Positions 47,701 to 59,300 of a stretch of DNA of 64,000 bases are shown piece after piece (positions within the stretch are counted from its first letter, which is position 1; every line of letters starts with the position of its first letter). Position numbers and translations under genes: made by a program. The DNA comes from Euglena gracilis (Eukaryota; Euglenida; Euglenophyceae; Euglenales), in assembly GCA_039621445.1 (NCBI GenBank), contig CP154957.1:17430595-17494594 (forward strand). The letters run 5' to 3'. Under the pieces are notes generated by a model. That model searched no databases and had not been told where the DNA came from. It saw nothing but the letters and a program-made list of their open reading frames with translations.

Positions 47701-50700
47701 GGCCATCCTGGAGGGGGCGCCATACATCAACGGCTCCCCGCAGAACACCCTCGTGCCCGGTGTGCGGCAGGGCATCATTTGCTGGCATACGTTTGTTTTT
47801 CTTTTGGTGTGTGTTTTTGGTAGTATCAGAATTTCAGATACACGTTTGGAGAACTCATTTTATGTGAATTTTTATCCAAAGACCCTTTTTTAACCGATTA
47901 ACATATTGTTCTTGTTGGTGATTTACCATTATCAAACCATGGTCTGTTTGTCTCCCATTTGGTATATTTCCTGTCAGGTGTGGAGGATTTGGCAGAGCGC
48001 CATAACGTTTACATCGGAGGTGACGACTTCAAATCAGGACAGGTGGTGTTATGTATGAATTTATGCACGTTAACAACCAATGTGCAATGTGTTGTGTTCA
48101 TGTCAAGCTACCTGACAAAAACAATGTTTTTGGGGTGAGGAGCTTGGATCAAGGTTTGGAGACGATTTCTTGACATTCTTGACCCGCCTGTGTCTTTTTT
48201 TTAAAAAATGATCATTATTTTCCCTCAATTGTTTTGTATAGCACCGATAAAAAAGTGTTCGTTCGACAAACAAAAATCCGCAAGTGAGGGGTGAATTTGT
48301 GCCCCTCCCATGTCCCCTCCCACAGACGAAGCTGAAGTCGGTGCTGGTGGATTTCCTGATCAGCGCAGGAATCAAGGTGCAGTCCATCGCGAGCTACAAC
48401 CACGGATTCACTCAAAAACCTGTGTTTCTCTTCGGGGCTTCCGGGGAGGGAGGGCTCTCGGTTGGTTCCGAAGAAACCTTCCCATACTCCAGGGGGGAGG
48501 GGGTCATTGGGTGACTCTCTGGCTATAACCACCTTGGTAACAACGACGGCAAGAACCTGCAGGCGCCGCAGACGTTTCGCAGCAAGGAGATCTCGAAGTC
48601 CAATGTGGTGGACGACATGGTGTCCGCCAACAAGATCTTGTACCGGGTGTGTGGGCCAGGATGGGGAGTCCCAACAACAATTTTGAAGCAAAATACCGAA
48701 GGCAGGGCAAGGTTAAACCCCAACATTAATTTTATAATTCTTGGTCATCCAACCCAAAAAAAAACATTTCAAAAAAAACCTGTGCTGCAGGGAACAAGGA
48801 CAACAAGGATTGGGCAGCACGCTGCCTGGGATAACGGAACGATGCATTTGTGAACCAGTTTCAGATTTTTTGGGGGGAAAGACAGTAGTCTTTCCCCAGC
48901 TGGGACGAAACTTGCTGTACTCTTAACTGTATATTTGCATCCATATCCTCAGCACTCTTCAAAAACAGGGGAAATCATGTATTCCCAGATAATTGTGGCG
49001 TTGTCGCTTCTGCGATTGCCTGCCAGTTGAACAAATTTCCAACGTCGTCTGGGGGAATGGGAGACAGATTTAGACAAAAATTTAAGTAGTCTGTTTTTTG
49101 CCCTGTTTAAGGAGATTGGAATTTGGAGATTGGAAATGTGCTGCTTAAAGGAGATTGGAAATTGGAGATTGTATCTCTGCTGTATGTTTTGGAATTGTAT
49201 GTGATTCTTGGCTTACGGTTCATGCGTCTCAGAATCCCGGTAGACACACACGGCTGACCTGCCCCACTCCCCCACAGGAGGACGAGCACCCGGACCACGT
49301 GGTGGTGATCAAGTACGTGCCGTTCGTCGGGGACTCCAAGCGGGCGATGGACGAGTACACGAGCAGCATCTTCATGGGGGGCACCAACACCCTCGTCATC
49401 CACAACACGTGCGAGGATTCCCTCCTCGCCTCCCCATTGATGATCGACCTCGTCCTCCTCACCGAGCTGATGACCCGCATCACATACAAACTGGAGGGTG
49501 TGTGCCGCTTATCCCCCCCCTTTGTCGTACGACCACTAACCTGCAGCAAAGGACTGGGGGGGGAGGGTTCGCCAACCTCCAGTCCAAGGCCAGGGCTGTC
49601 GTTCGACATCACAGGGTAGGTTTTGCACACGTGTCTTTGTGTGGAAGCAGCATATTTTTCCATAAAATTTTGGCACTCGCGTCGCTGAAATCGGAGGGCA
49701 CGGTCCACCCGTCTTAAGCACCTCGCCCCAAGGGGGGGGGGGGGCACCAGCCAGCAGCTGGCTGGACCCATTTTTTCTAGCCTTTATTCCAGCCCTGCTT
49801 TTCCAGCCTCTGAACTGGACCTCCAGGGTCCAGTTCAGTTCAGTTCAGTTCCGGCAACATCCCCAATCTTCGGCAGTGGTTTCCTGTAGAATGCTGGTAT
49901 ATAGATATGTCTTCCCAGCCACTCAGTGCCGTCGGAAATTAAAGTAAATTAAGGTAACAACACTTCTTGTGCGTGTCGTAGTCAGGCGGGACATTCCAGC
50001 CCAGCTGCGGTGTCTGCTCATTTCATCATTCACCGTGTTTCAGGCTCCGAACAGTGGGTCGGTTTCCGCAACGTCTTATCCATCCTCGCCTACGACCAAA
50101 GGGTCCCCAGAGGCGAATTTCTTTTCCGCCGTGCCCGCCAAGGCAGCTTCCCCGGGGCCGGGGGGCACCCCGGCGTGGGGGTGGGGGTGGCGGCCCCTTG
50201 CCGGCATGCTGAAGGCGCCCATGGTGCCCCGGGGCACGCCGGTCATCAACGCCCTCATGAAGCAGCAGCGCGCCATCACCAACCTGCTGTGCGCGTTGGG
50301 CAGAGCCCAGCCGGGGCACCGGGGTTTAAATGTGGAAGGCGCTGGGGCGGGAAAGGCGCTGTTGTTTGGTTTCCATGGTCAGGATGGCCCTCTGGAGAGC
50401 CCTGGTCAAATTCTGACCAAGTTTGGACAGAATAAGGTATGTATTTTAGGGGAAGTGCATGAGTAATCCTCGAATCACCAAAAAGTTATTCCTTGTCCAC
50501 CACAATAAACCTTCCCTTGGTGGTAAGCTTGATGTCCCAATGGCACAGTTGGAAGGGGGGGGTGCGATTTCAGCCATGGTTTTATCTGAATTATTGAAAT
50601 CATAATTATAATTATTTTCGCCCCTGGAAATGTTTTGAGAATTTCGCGTTTGTTTCGCGTTTTCTCGGTTCCATCATTTTGTGCTTTTTTACAGTTTGCC

Positions 50701-50957
50701 AGCCGTTTTGCTGTCAGTGTCCGTCGTCTCTCTCCCAAAACTGCGTCCAGTTGCTTGATGACATATATCTTTGCTCTGTGAGAGACCAAAGGGCCCCTGC
50801 ATTGGATTGGAGAAAGGCACACCCATTCCCCTCACCACACATACCGGCGGGGGCCCTGCAATTGATTGGCCTGCCCGCCGACGGGGACATGACCAATGCT
50901 GCTGCTTCTGCCCCCCCCCCCCGACCCCTTTTTGGCCCCTCTGGTATTATATATTGA
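41787..50957 (+). CDS. INO1: myo-Inositol-1-phosphate synthase (NAD-dependent), 17 exons
   Basis: Converts glucose-6-phosphate to inositol-3-phosphate, the first step of inositol synthesis; a cytosolic NAD enzyme in most eukaryotes. Exons: 41787-41912, 42859-42964, 43329-43462, 44875-44992, 45172-45218, 45483-45575, 46472-46536, 46860-46896, 47228-47273, 47604-47759, 47978-48042, 48326-48397, 48527-48646, 49278-49497, 50044-50093, 50206-50297, 50864-50957. Phases sum to 546 codons plus TGA, close to animal enzymes. Landmarks in order: [20 protein letters not shown] (NAD loop), [141 protein letters not shown]. All motifs are intact. Ten introns are GT-AG and six are nonconventional. Start: first Met after a C-rich AG acceptor 11 bases upstream. 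Confidence 0.96.
42211..42668 (+). mobile_element. Second family B element, in inositol synthase intron 1
   Basis: Same inverted ends and interior as 18966-19406, flanked exactly by GCGGGGGT at 42203-42210 and 42669-42676. It lies inside a normal GT-AG intron (41913-42858), so this family is carried as passenger sequence rather than forming the intron. Confidence 0.85.
43470..43645 (+). repeat. Dispersed family R1, copy in inositol synthase intron 3
   Basis: Core GGGATATACTTTGCAGCGCC and TTTTGAAAAAAGTGCTATTT; right border CCTTAAAAAAACCCCTGG as in the other copies. Confidence 0.65.
44993..45171 (+). other. Nonconventional intron 4 of inositol synthase
   Basis: No GT-AG. Placement by homology restores the family motif GGWDI. 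From +4, CAGGGCGGC faces GCCACCCTG ending at -6: 8 of 9 pairs. Confidence 0.85.
45576..46471 (+). other. Nonconventional intron 6 of inositol synthase
   Basis: The exon has no GT between the IAA codons and an in-frame stop, and no AG precedes the NQEDRADN codons, so GT-AG splicing is impossible here. The join restores IAANQ. CTGGGCTGC at +4 faces GCCGCCCTG ending at -6 (7 of 9 pairs). Confidence 0.8.
46897..47227 (+). other. Nonconventional intron 8 of inositol synthase
   Basis: The join gives [20 protein letters not shown], as in the family. CAGACCATTGCT at +4 faces AGCAATGGCTTG ending at -6: 11 of 12 positions pair, one of them G-U. Confidence 0.9.
48398..48526 (+). other. Nonconventional intron 12 of inositol synthase, with 8-bp flanking duplication
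   Basis: 129 bp. GCTACAAC at the left junction and GCTATAAC at the right match in 7 of 8 bases, as expected for a target duplication. CACGGATTCACTCA faces TGGGTGACTCTCTG ending at -6 (12 of 14 pairs, two G-U). The join restores [10 protein letters not shown]. Confidence 0.9.
50094..50205 (+). other. Nonconventional intron 15 of inositol synthase
   Basis: 112 bp. The join gives [20 protein letters not shown] in the family register. CAAAGGG at +4 faces CCCCTTG ending at -6 (6 of 7 pairs). Confidence 0.8.
50298..50863 (+). other. Nonconventional intron 16 of inositol synthase
   Basis: The join gives [15 protein letters not shown], matching the family C-terminus. CAGAGCCC at +4 faces GGGCCCTG ending at -6 (7 of 8 pairs). 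Confidence 0.8.
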
Positions 50958-51100
50958 TGGATGGATGGATGGATAGGTAGGTGGGTAGATAGAAGGATAC
51001 GTAGGTAGATATTCAGAAAGGTAGGTAGATAAAATGGATGGATGGATAGATAGATGGATGGATGGATGAGATGGATAGAGAGATAGATAGATAGACAGAC

Positions 51101-51138
<38 letters not shown>

Positions 51139-51720
51139 GTGGGTGGGTGGGTGGGTGGGTGGGTGGGTGGGTGGGTGGGTGGATGGATAAATTGATAGGT
51201 AGATAGATTGGTGGGTAAGTCGATAGATCGATAGACAGGGAGGTAGATAGATAGATAGATTCGACAGATAGATGTGGATATGAATATAGTTATAGATAGA
51301 TTGGTGGGTAAGTCGATAGACCGATAGACAGGGAGGTAGATAGATAGATAGATAGATTCGACAGATAGATGTGGATATAAATATAGTTATAGATATAGAG
51401 ACACACACATATAATATGCATGTAGATATAGACATTGATATTGATATGGATATTGATATGGATATAGATATGTATATAGATATGGATGTAGACATAGATG
51501 TAGATACAGATGTAGATATGGATATAGATATATACATATATATAAGGATATGGATATGGATATGGATATGGATATGGATATGGATATAGATATATGGGTG
51601 TGTTGACATCGATGTAGATATCGATATATATATGTATATGTATATGTATATATGTATATATGTATATGTATATATATGTATATGTATGTATATTATTCTA
51701 TCTATTGATCTCTGTATATA
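50955..51720 (+). repeat. GATG/GATA/GACA/GGTG tetranucleotide domain
   Basis: Starts at the stop codon of the inositol synthase gene and runs about 770 bp through successive tetranucleotide families into GATATG and TATATG tracts. Two ~100-bp segments (around 51200 and 51300) are near-duplicates. Confidence 0.95.
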
Positions 51721-53306
51721 AGAATATTTAATTTAATTAGAAATATCATATATTGTTGTTGTTGTTGTTTTTATTATTGTATTCTACTGCAGGTTACAGG
51801 TGTGCAAAAGGGGTCCGAAATGATAGTTTTGCGCCCCTTTGAAATTTCGACGTCGGTAGCGCCTCTTTCACACTCAGCCGTCCAATGTCCGCCCCAAACC
51901 CTCCCCTGTCAACCCCAAACTAAACAGTGGCTTGGGGTCGATGCTGGAACACCGCCTCCGCCTCTGACAGCCCGCCTTCCCCATCCCCGCCCGGCCCCGG
52001 CCCCGGCCCACTGCAGTAATGCATCGCCCCCGACCGATGCCTTGCATCGTGCGGTTCGCCCCCTCGTCTCCCACTCCCCCCCCCACACCCGACCACCGCC
52101 CCCTCAGCCCCCCTTCCCCCCGGCTCCGCTGGCGGGCCGCGCCCGTTCCTCTGTGGCAGTGGGCTGCAGAGGGCTCGAGCGGTGCCACGGACCTGAGCGG
52201 GTCACCCCTCCCCATCAAACCCCCTCAGGCAACTGCAGGGCGACTTCACAATCAACTTGCCCCTGACTCCTCTCCCCTCCTAATCTTGTGCTTGTCATCC
52301 TAATGGTGCCGTGGCAGTTGTTATTACATTCCCAGCAGCAGGTTGAGCCCAATGAGGACCACTGCACAATTTTTTTTAGTTCTTGTTTACTAACATGGAA
52401 TTTGATGTCTTTTTGAGTCCACAAAAGCCATTTCTTCCAAAGTCAAACTTTGGTAGTCAAGTGCCATATGACAATGTGTTTTCCTGAATTGCATCACCAC
52501 ACAAATTGTTTTTCTGTTTTTCCGTTTTTCATTCCATAACCCACCACCAGCATTTGTTACATATTTAGGGTGCTGTGGGAATGCAGGGAGGGGCTGAGGA
52601 CATTAACAACTCCTGGGGATGGTGGTTGTTAGCCGCGTCATAGAGCATCCCTTGGGGCTGAAACCCACAAAATTGGCTGGGTCCGATCTGGACAAATTCG
52701 GATCCACACCACCCCCCCTAAGGTGCAGGCACATTGTAGCTGCCAGCACCAAGAGATGCCAACCTCCCAGGTAAAGGTTAGGGGTTGGTCAGAAAATTCC
52801 CTGTGGAAATTGTATGACTTTTTGCAATGAAAACAGTGGGCTTTGTGACGTTGGACACAACACAAACCATTTGTCATAACTCTTGGAGCAAATATTCTCA
52901 AAAACTCCTTCTGTTGCAACCGACGACATGAAGCCTGAGGATGGGATTGTTGAGAAAAATATCTCATCACAGGGGGGACCAAGTTCGTCTTCCTCTTTTT
53001 TTTTTGGCATTTTTTGCTTTTTTTTCCTCATTTTTTTCTGCCGCTTTTTCACTTCCTGCTGGGAAAAATTTCGACTTTCATTTTGGATCATTTTTTTCCC
53101 AGGATCTGAGATTTGAGACCTGTTTATCAGTCATTTTGATTTTTTGGAAGATATGTTGCAATATAATCACGTTTTACGATATTTTTGTTACCCCTGGACC
53201 CCAGACCTCAAAAAAGGCATAAAATTAAATTTGCGGTTTTTTTTTTGTTTATTTGTGTTTTTTTTTTTTTTTTTTTTTTTTTTTTTGTCTCCTCCCCCAA
53301 CCGCAG
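50958..53306. other. Intergenic region between inositol synthase and tenA
   Basis: Tetranucleotide domain to 51720, then a GC-rich stretch 51840-52270 that is Pro/Ser-rich in one frame (a targeting-peptide exon is conceivable but unsupported), then AT-richer sequence with no coding signal. Confidence 0.55.
53254..53287 (+). repeat. T tract before the tenA start acceptor
   Basis: A run of T followed by CTCCTCCCCCAACCGCAG: an unusually long polypyrimidine tract ahead of the first tenA exon. Confidence 0.85.
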
Positions 53307-53319
53307 CCCCCACCCCCCG
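53307..53319 (+). other. Probable leader-acceptor/5' UTR before tenA ATG
   Basis: T-rich then C-rich tract ending ccgcag, then 13 bases before the ATG: the same arrangement as at the inositol synthase start. Confidence 0.4.
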
Positions 53320-56300
53320 ATGGGCTTCCTGGAGGACGCCTGGGCCTCCGCCTCCCGCATCGTTTCCGCCACGGAGCAGCACCCCTTCCTGGGCGGCCTG
53401 CTGGACGGCACGCTGCCCCTCCCCTGCTTCCAGTACTACATCCTGCAGGATTACACCCCGGCCCCGCCCCGGGATCCGTGGCATGGAAGGCATTTGTTGG
53501 GAGGCAAACAGGAGGCCACAGCGAGCAGACCCTGGAGTTTAAGTAGTTGATTATTGATTCTTTGTGGCCAGAATTTTGACAAAGCATGCACATTGCCGCC
53601 CTCACACAATGCACAACGCACCACATAATAACCCCCCCAAGAAATAAGGCCCAGGTTTATTGTTGAAAATTCCAAGGGGGGTCTAATTGAATTGAAAATT
53701 CCAAGGGGGTTTTTTTATGTATTTTTTTATGTATTTTTTTTTGAAGGGGGGTCTAATTTTCCTCAAAAATTTGGGGGGTCTGATTTTGGGGGGGTTTGGA
53801 TTTTTTTTGCTAAAGCTGGCAGAGGGGCCTATTTTTGAGGTGGTTTTTGGGGCTTATTTTGGGGGTTTACCACGCACACCACACAGCGCACAACGCACAA
53901 CACGCACATACACACGCCAGCATGGATCGCTGCTTTGCTGAGCGGCGCCGGCCCCGAGTACCTGCGACGGTTCAGCGACTGCCTGGCCCGCCTGGCTTCC
54001 CACCCCGGCTGCCCCGACGCCGCTGCGGCACAGCAGCTACCCCCGGAGACCCACCAAGCGCGTGTGGGTTCATGTAGCTGCCTCTTTTTCTGCATGACAA
54101 CAGACGACCTGATATTTTTTGATTGGGAATGGCGACCAGCTGGTATTTAGGATAACTCGGTTTGCTAGCGATTTAAAACATCTTCAAATGAGCAGCTCCA
54201 TCTGGAGCTCCTGAAGTTTCATTGCATAGCGTGCAGACGTGGAGGATTGTCCATGTTGGGAATTTGATCTCAAGTTGAATTTCCCAAAAGGTGCACGCTG
54301 ACTTGCCATACAGCGCATTCTCCCTGCCACGGTCATTGGTGCATTGAAAAGTACACTTCCGGTTAGCCATGCTGGCCCAAAACGTCGCCACAGGGATCTT
54401 TCCTGCATTTTTCGCGGTTTTCGCAATTTTTCCCCCTTCCTTGTGGCAGCGTACTGGCTGATTTTTTTAATCGGGTGCCGACCCCACCCCGGGGGGGGTG
54501 TCTGCCTGGGCAGGCACTCCAAGGCACCCCAAATCCGACCCGACCCCCCCCCGGCAAATCCGACCCCCCGGGGGGGGGGGTAGTGCCTGCCTGGGCAGGC
54601 ACTCCGGACCCCCCCTCCCCCCCCCCGGGGTTGGTATAAAAAAAAACAGCCTGGCAGCGTGGCCAGCCACGCGCCACCTCCCCAAACCCCGCCCGCCGGA
54701 GGGGCGCCGCCCGGCCGACACTTCTCGGAGGAGGCGAAGGCGGTGGAGGGCGGCCACCACCGGGAGTTCCTCACGGAGTGCGGCGTCAGCGTCGAGGCCG
54801 CCGCCCCCAGCCCCACGACGCTGCTGCCCGCCGTGAGGCCCGCCCCGGCGTTTGCTTTCTCGCTGTCCACAGCCAGGGGTCTGAGGAAGGCGGAGGTCGG
54901 CCTGTTACGCATTCTCCCCCCCACCCGACATTTGACATGTGTGCAAATGCCTGTTCCATGTCCATCTGTATCATGCATCATGATAAAAAAATAACATATA
55001 TTTGCTGCACATCACCGCTGATCAATGTACCCCCCCCTGTGACCAACAAACACCCCTTTTGCATACCCATATTTGTCATTTAAGCACAAGGGGGGGGATA
55101 GGCGGCAGCTCCACGGCGCCGCCGTACACCAGCTTCATGGTCCGTGTCGTCGCCACAGAGGCCTTCGCGGAGGGGCTGGCGGCCCTCCTGGCGTGCTTCT
55201 GGGTGTATGCCCACATCGGGCCCAGGCCGAGCTTGACCCACCTGGCCCAGCCACTCGGACCCCGCAGAATTGGCGTTGGTGGACGCGAATGGGAGAGTTC
55301 TTTGGGAGAATTTCTTGAAAGGTTTCTGTCCAAGGTTTTTCTGCCATTTTCTTTGCTGTCCACGATTTTTCTGTACATTTAAGAACATCTGGCTTTATAC
55401 CCACCCACCTTCTTTCCACCCTACCTACCTTCCTCCCTCCCTCCCATACAATCACTTAGTCACTGTGGCCGACCCCCCCCCTGGGGGGTGACTGGAATTT
55501 TCAGAGTAACTTACTTGTTTTTGGCCGACCCCCCCCCTCCCCCGAGGGAGAGCAAGAAACCACTAAAGTGACCCGTCGCCGAAGGCACCGGAAATTTTTT
55601 TTGCATGTTTTTTTGGTCAAACTTTTTTTTTGGTCAACTTTCGATTCCAGAGTGGCCGACCCCCAGGGGGGGGGTAATGACTGGTTTTTCGAAGAGTGGA
55701 GTGACTCCCCCCTCCCCCCCCCGGGGTCGGTAAAAATTGTATGCTCCCTCCTCCTTACCTTCCTACCCACCCACCCACTCACCTTCTCTCCTGCTTACCC
55801 ACCTACCAACCCACCCACCCACCTAACTACCTACCCGCCTACCTACCCACCTACCGACCGACCTACCCAACCACCCACCTACCTACCTGCCTACCTGCCG
55901 TCCACCCCGAGAAGGGGTGTTTCACCACGTAAGCCTCGCTGAACTACGGTGGTGTGTGTATGTGTGGGTCGAACGCGCCGGTTTGGATTTTTTGCAAAGC
56001 TTCCCCCAGAACATTCCTGAGCGAGGCCTGTCGTCAAAGCTGCTGCTGCATAGGCGGCAGCAGACTGGGGCTGCTATGGCCCGCCCTGCAGCCAGGCAAG
56101 GACAGCCACCAGATCCCGCCGGAGATTTTTTTTTAATGCACACGGAGGTTAGGCAGTACACGGGGGGGGGGGGGACTGGGGACCCCCCGGTGAATTTCAC
56201 CGGTGAACGTTCACCGGGGGGGGGTACTTTCGGCGGTGGAAGTTCACTGGTGAAGTTCCCCGTTGGGTTAGGGGGGGGGGGAAGGGGGTCCGGGACCCCC

Positions 56301-59300
56301 CGGTGAAGTTTCGAACGGTGAATTTCACCTGGGGTGGGGGAGGGGGTCCAAAATCCCAAAGTTCACCGCCTGATCTCCACAGATTTTTCTTCTGGATTTA
56401 TGGCCCCAAATCTGCCCCCATGCCCCCCCCCCGCGCGTCCCGGATCTTGGCCAGGCACATTTTTGGTCGGTCAAAGGAAAAATGAAGGTTTATGAGGACA
56501 GTTGAGCCACAGTTTCCCCCACCCGCGTCCCCCCCCCCCGGAACCCCAACCCCCGCGTCCTGAACCACCCCCAAAGTCTGATGCTGCAAAGAGGGATGTG
56601 CAACTAAGAGCCAAAAGGTGACTCATGTGGGGCAAATAAAAAGATTCTAAAACCCTGACCCCAGGGGGCCATGTGTGTGGTTATGCTGTGCAACCGCTGC
56701 ATGATGCAAGAAGAACATCCGGTCCAAACCACCTTGTTGCATGTATTTTTCCCCGGCCCCCCCCCCCCCCAAGGCAACCCACCAGAACCCCACCGGATCC
56801 CACCGGAGACCAAAAACCGGGGATGGCTGTCCTTGCCTGCCTGCAGCGTACGACCGGTGGATTGACATGTACGCCGGAGGAGATTTCGAGAAGTCCGTGG
56901 AGGACAGGCATTGATGGTTGGAGTTGCAAACCTGCCCACTGCCAGGTGAACGGAGGTGTGCAGTATCCCAGTGGGCCACCAAGAATGCAACGTATTACCA
57001 TACCTGCAGCGGGCTCAGGGGCCCGTCATTCACGGAGCCCCATACTCACTCAGTGAGTTCAGGGTGGGTTCAGGTTGCCATGTCACAACATGTTCTTCTT
57101 CCGGACCTCAAAGTGTGACCAGGACCCTCAGCAAAAGTATTGACCCCAACTTAGGCGGCGCGAATTGCCCAAATTTTTTGCAATTTTTTGCACGCTTGGG
57201 GTGCGCGGGTTTCCGTTTACGAAACTCAATGTTATGTGCTCAAAATTTTGAGAGGATGGCACCAGCACGAAAATTTGGGTCGTTAAGGGTCTGTTTTAAG
57301 CATTTTGACAAAGTGGCGATATTGAGAATTCATGGTCGTTTTAGGGGGGGTTTTGGAAAACACCCCCCTGGAACGCCCTGAAATTTTGAAAAACAGAAAA
57401 CAGCCGGAGAACACCTGGCCACCAGAGCCCGGGTTGTTTGGCGATGGTGTCGGACCCACCTCTGGAGGGGGGGTGACACGGTGTGGCAGGTGAAGAAGAG
57501 GCAACCGCTTAAGCAACCCGCGCATTTTTGAGCATCTCAAGAGTGCCGACGTCCAGTGGCGGGGGAGGTGAACACACAGCACTGCCCAAAAGATGCTACA
57601 ATTTCTTGGAAGAGATGTTTTAAGCGGTAAACCGCGCAAAATGAGTTTCTGTGAAGGAGAGATGCTGGCCTTACAAAGGGGACTGGACTGGGAATAACGT
57701 TAAAAACGAGGTTACACGGTTTACCGCGTAAAGCAGTGATGGTTTCTCAGGCGGAAACCCGCGCAGAAGGGTTTGAGAAAGAGAACAGTTAGTGTTTGTG
57801 GATGCCACGTGGGAGCGGGAAGTGGGAACGCGCTGAAACCTCTGGAAGTGGGTCGTCACGTGAAGTTGTTAATGAACAGGTTTGGGGAAGAGGGAGGGGA
57901 TTTTGGGTCGTTATTGAACGATGGCAGTGCGCGGTTATCCGCCTACTTCGTTTTTAGTTTGCGCGGGTTTCCACACAGATGAGGTTTGGGCGGAAACCCG
58001 CGTGGAGCTTGTTGCTATCCTGATGGGTTGTGTTTGTGATGTTTTTGTGTCCCAAAGAAGTGTCGGTGTCAGTGGTGACGTGTGGCGACATCGTTTTTGA
58101 CAGTTGGTCGGGACAGGTTGAAAGGGAGCTGTGGCTGCTGCGCCGTGACAGCAAGCAACCGAGCAGGCGGAAACCCGCCTGGCATTTGAGCAGGAGGTGG
58201 ACACCCTCCTCTGCAATTCGGACGCAGTAATGTTCCCCCTGGCCAGTGGTGAAGGGGTGGCTGCAGGGACAGCAGTGGAACGCACGTGTCAGTTGCCAGG
58301 CCGGGTGAGCTGCGGTAGAGAAGATGTTTTGTTACCGTCCCGAAAAACGGCCAAAAAACTGAGGTTGATTTTTCAGGAGGAACAAAAGCACCTCCCAGAG
58401 CCCTCCACTTGGAACCCAACGGTCTTGGTGGCCCAAAATCAGGGTTTGGGGAAGGCTGACGAAGAAGTGATTCAAGATATGGACGGAGAAACTCCTGTTT
58501 CAGCAGTTGGTGGCAGCAGTCGAACGATTTCGGGGGGTTTTCGGAAGAAGTCCTGCAGGTTCTGAGAAAATCAAGGCCTTTTCAATTGTTTTTTGAAACA
58601 GTGTCACAGCATTTTTCCTTTGAAAAGCTGCAGTTTTTGCTGAATTTCAGGCAAAATGCCCAAACCACCCCTTTTTTTCTGGCTCTTCTTCCTTTGGGGT
58701 CGGCAACATGCCTCCGGAGGAGGCAACGGTGGTCTCCACCGTCAGAAGCCGTGTGGGAGGGGGGGTAAACCAGAAGGCGGTTGTTCTCAACCAACGCCGG
58801 GTCGATGTTTGACCCGGTGCATCTGGCTTCCATCCATGTAACCACTCTCGACGCAAGTGTCTCCGGTCCTTTTGGAAACCACCCCTGCTCTGAGTGCCCA
58901 AGTTTAAGGGCTGGCCGTCTCTCCTCGTTTGGTCAAACCCTGCTGGTGCAATCTCCTCTCCCTGGTTTCCGTAAACCTCCACCCCTCAAACTCACCACAA
59001 CACGCCACACACCATTCAGTTGCAAACTGCCTGGCGACCTGGCAACAAAGTCTGGCGTTCGTGTCCTCCGCAAAGGTTCACGCCTGTGACTGGTGTCACA
59101 AGCAGGGTTGCAAAACTTTGCCAACAGACCGGCAAACTTCATTTCTAGGGTGGTTTCCATCTCCCCTCTCCCATCCCATCGTCCACAAATGCTGTCCTTT
59201 TTCTGCTCACCCTTAACCCGGCCACACGGATTCCCGCTTACACCAGTTCGCCTAAAACTCACCACGTATACACACATACCAGACGGATTCCCTCCTGCCA

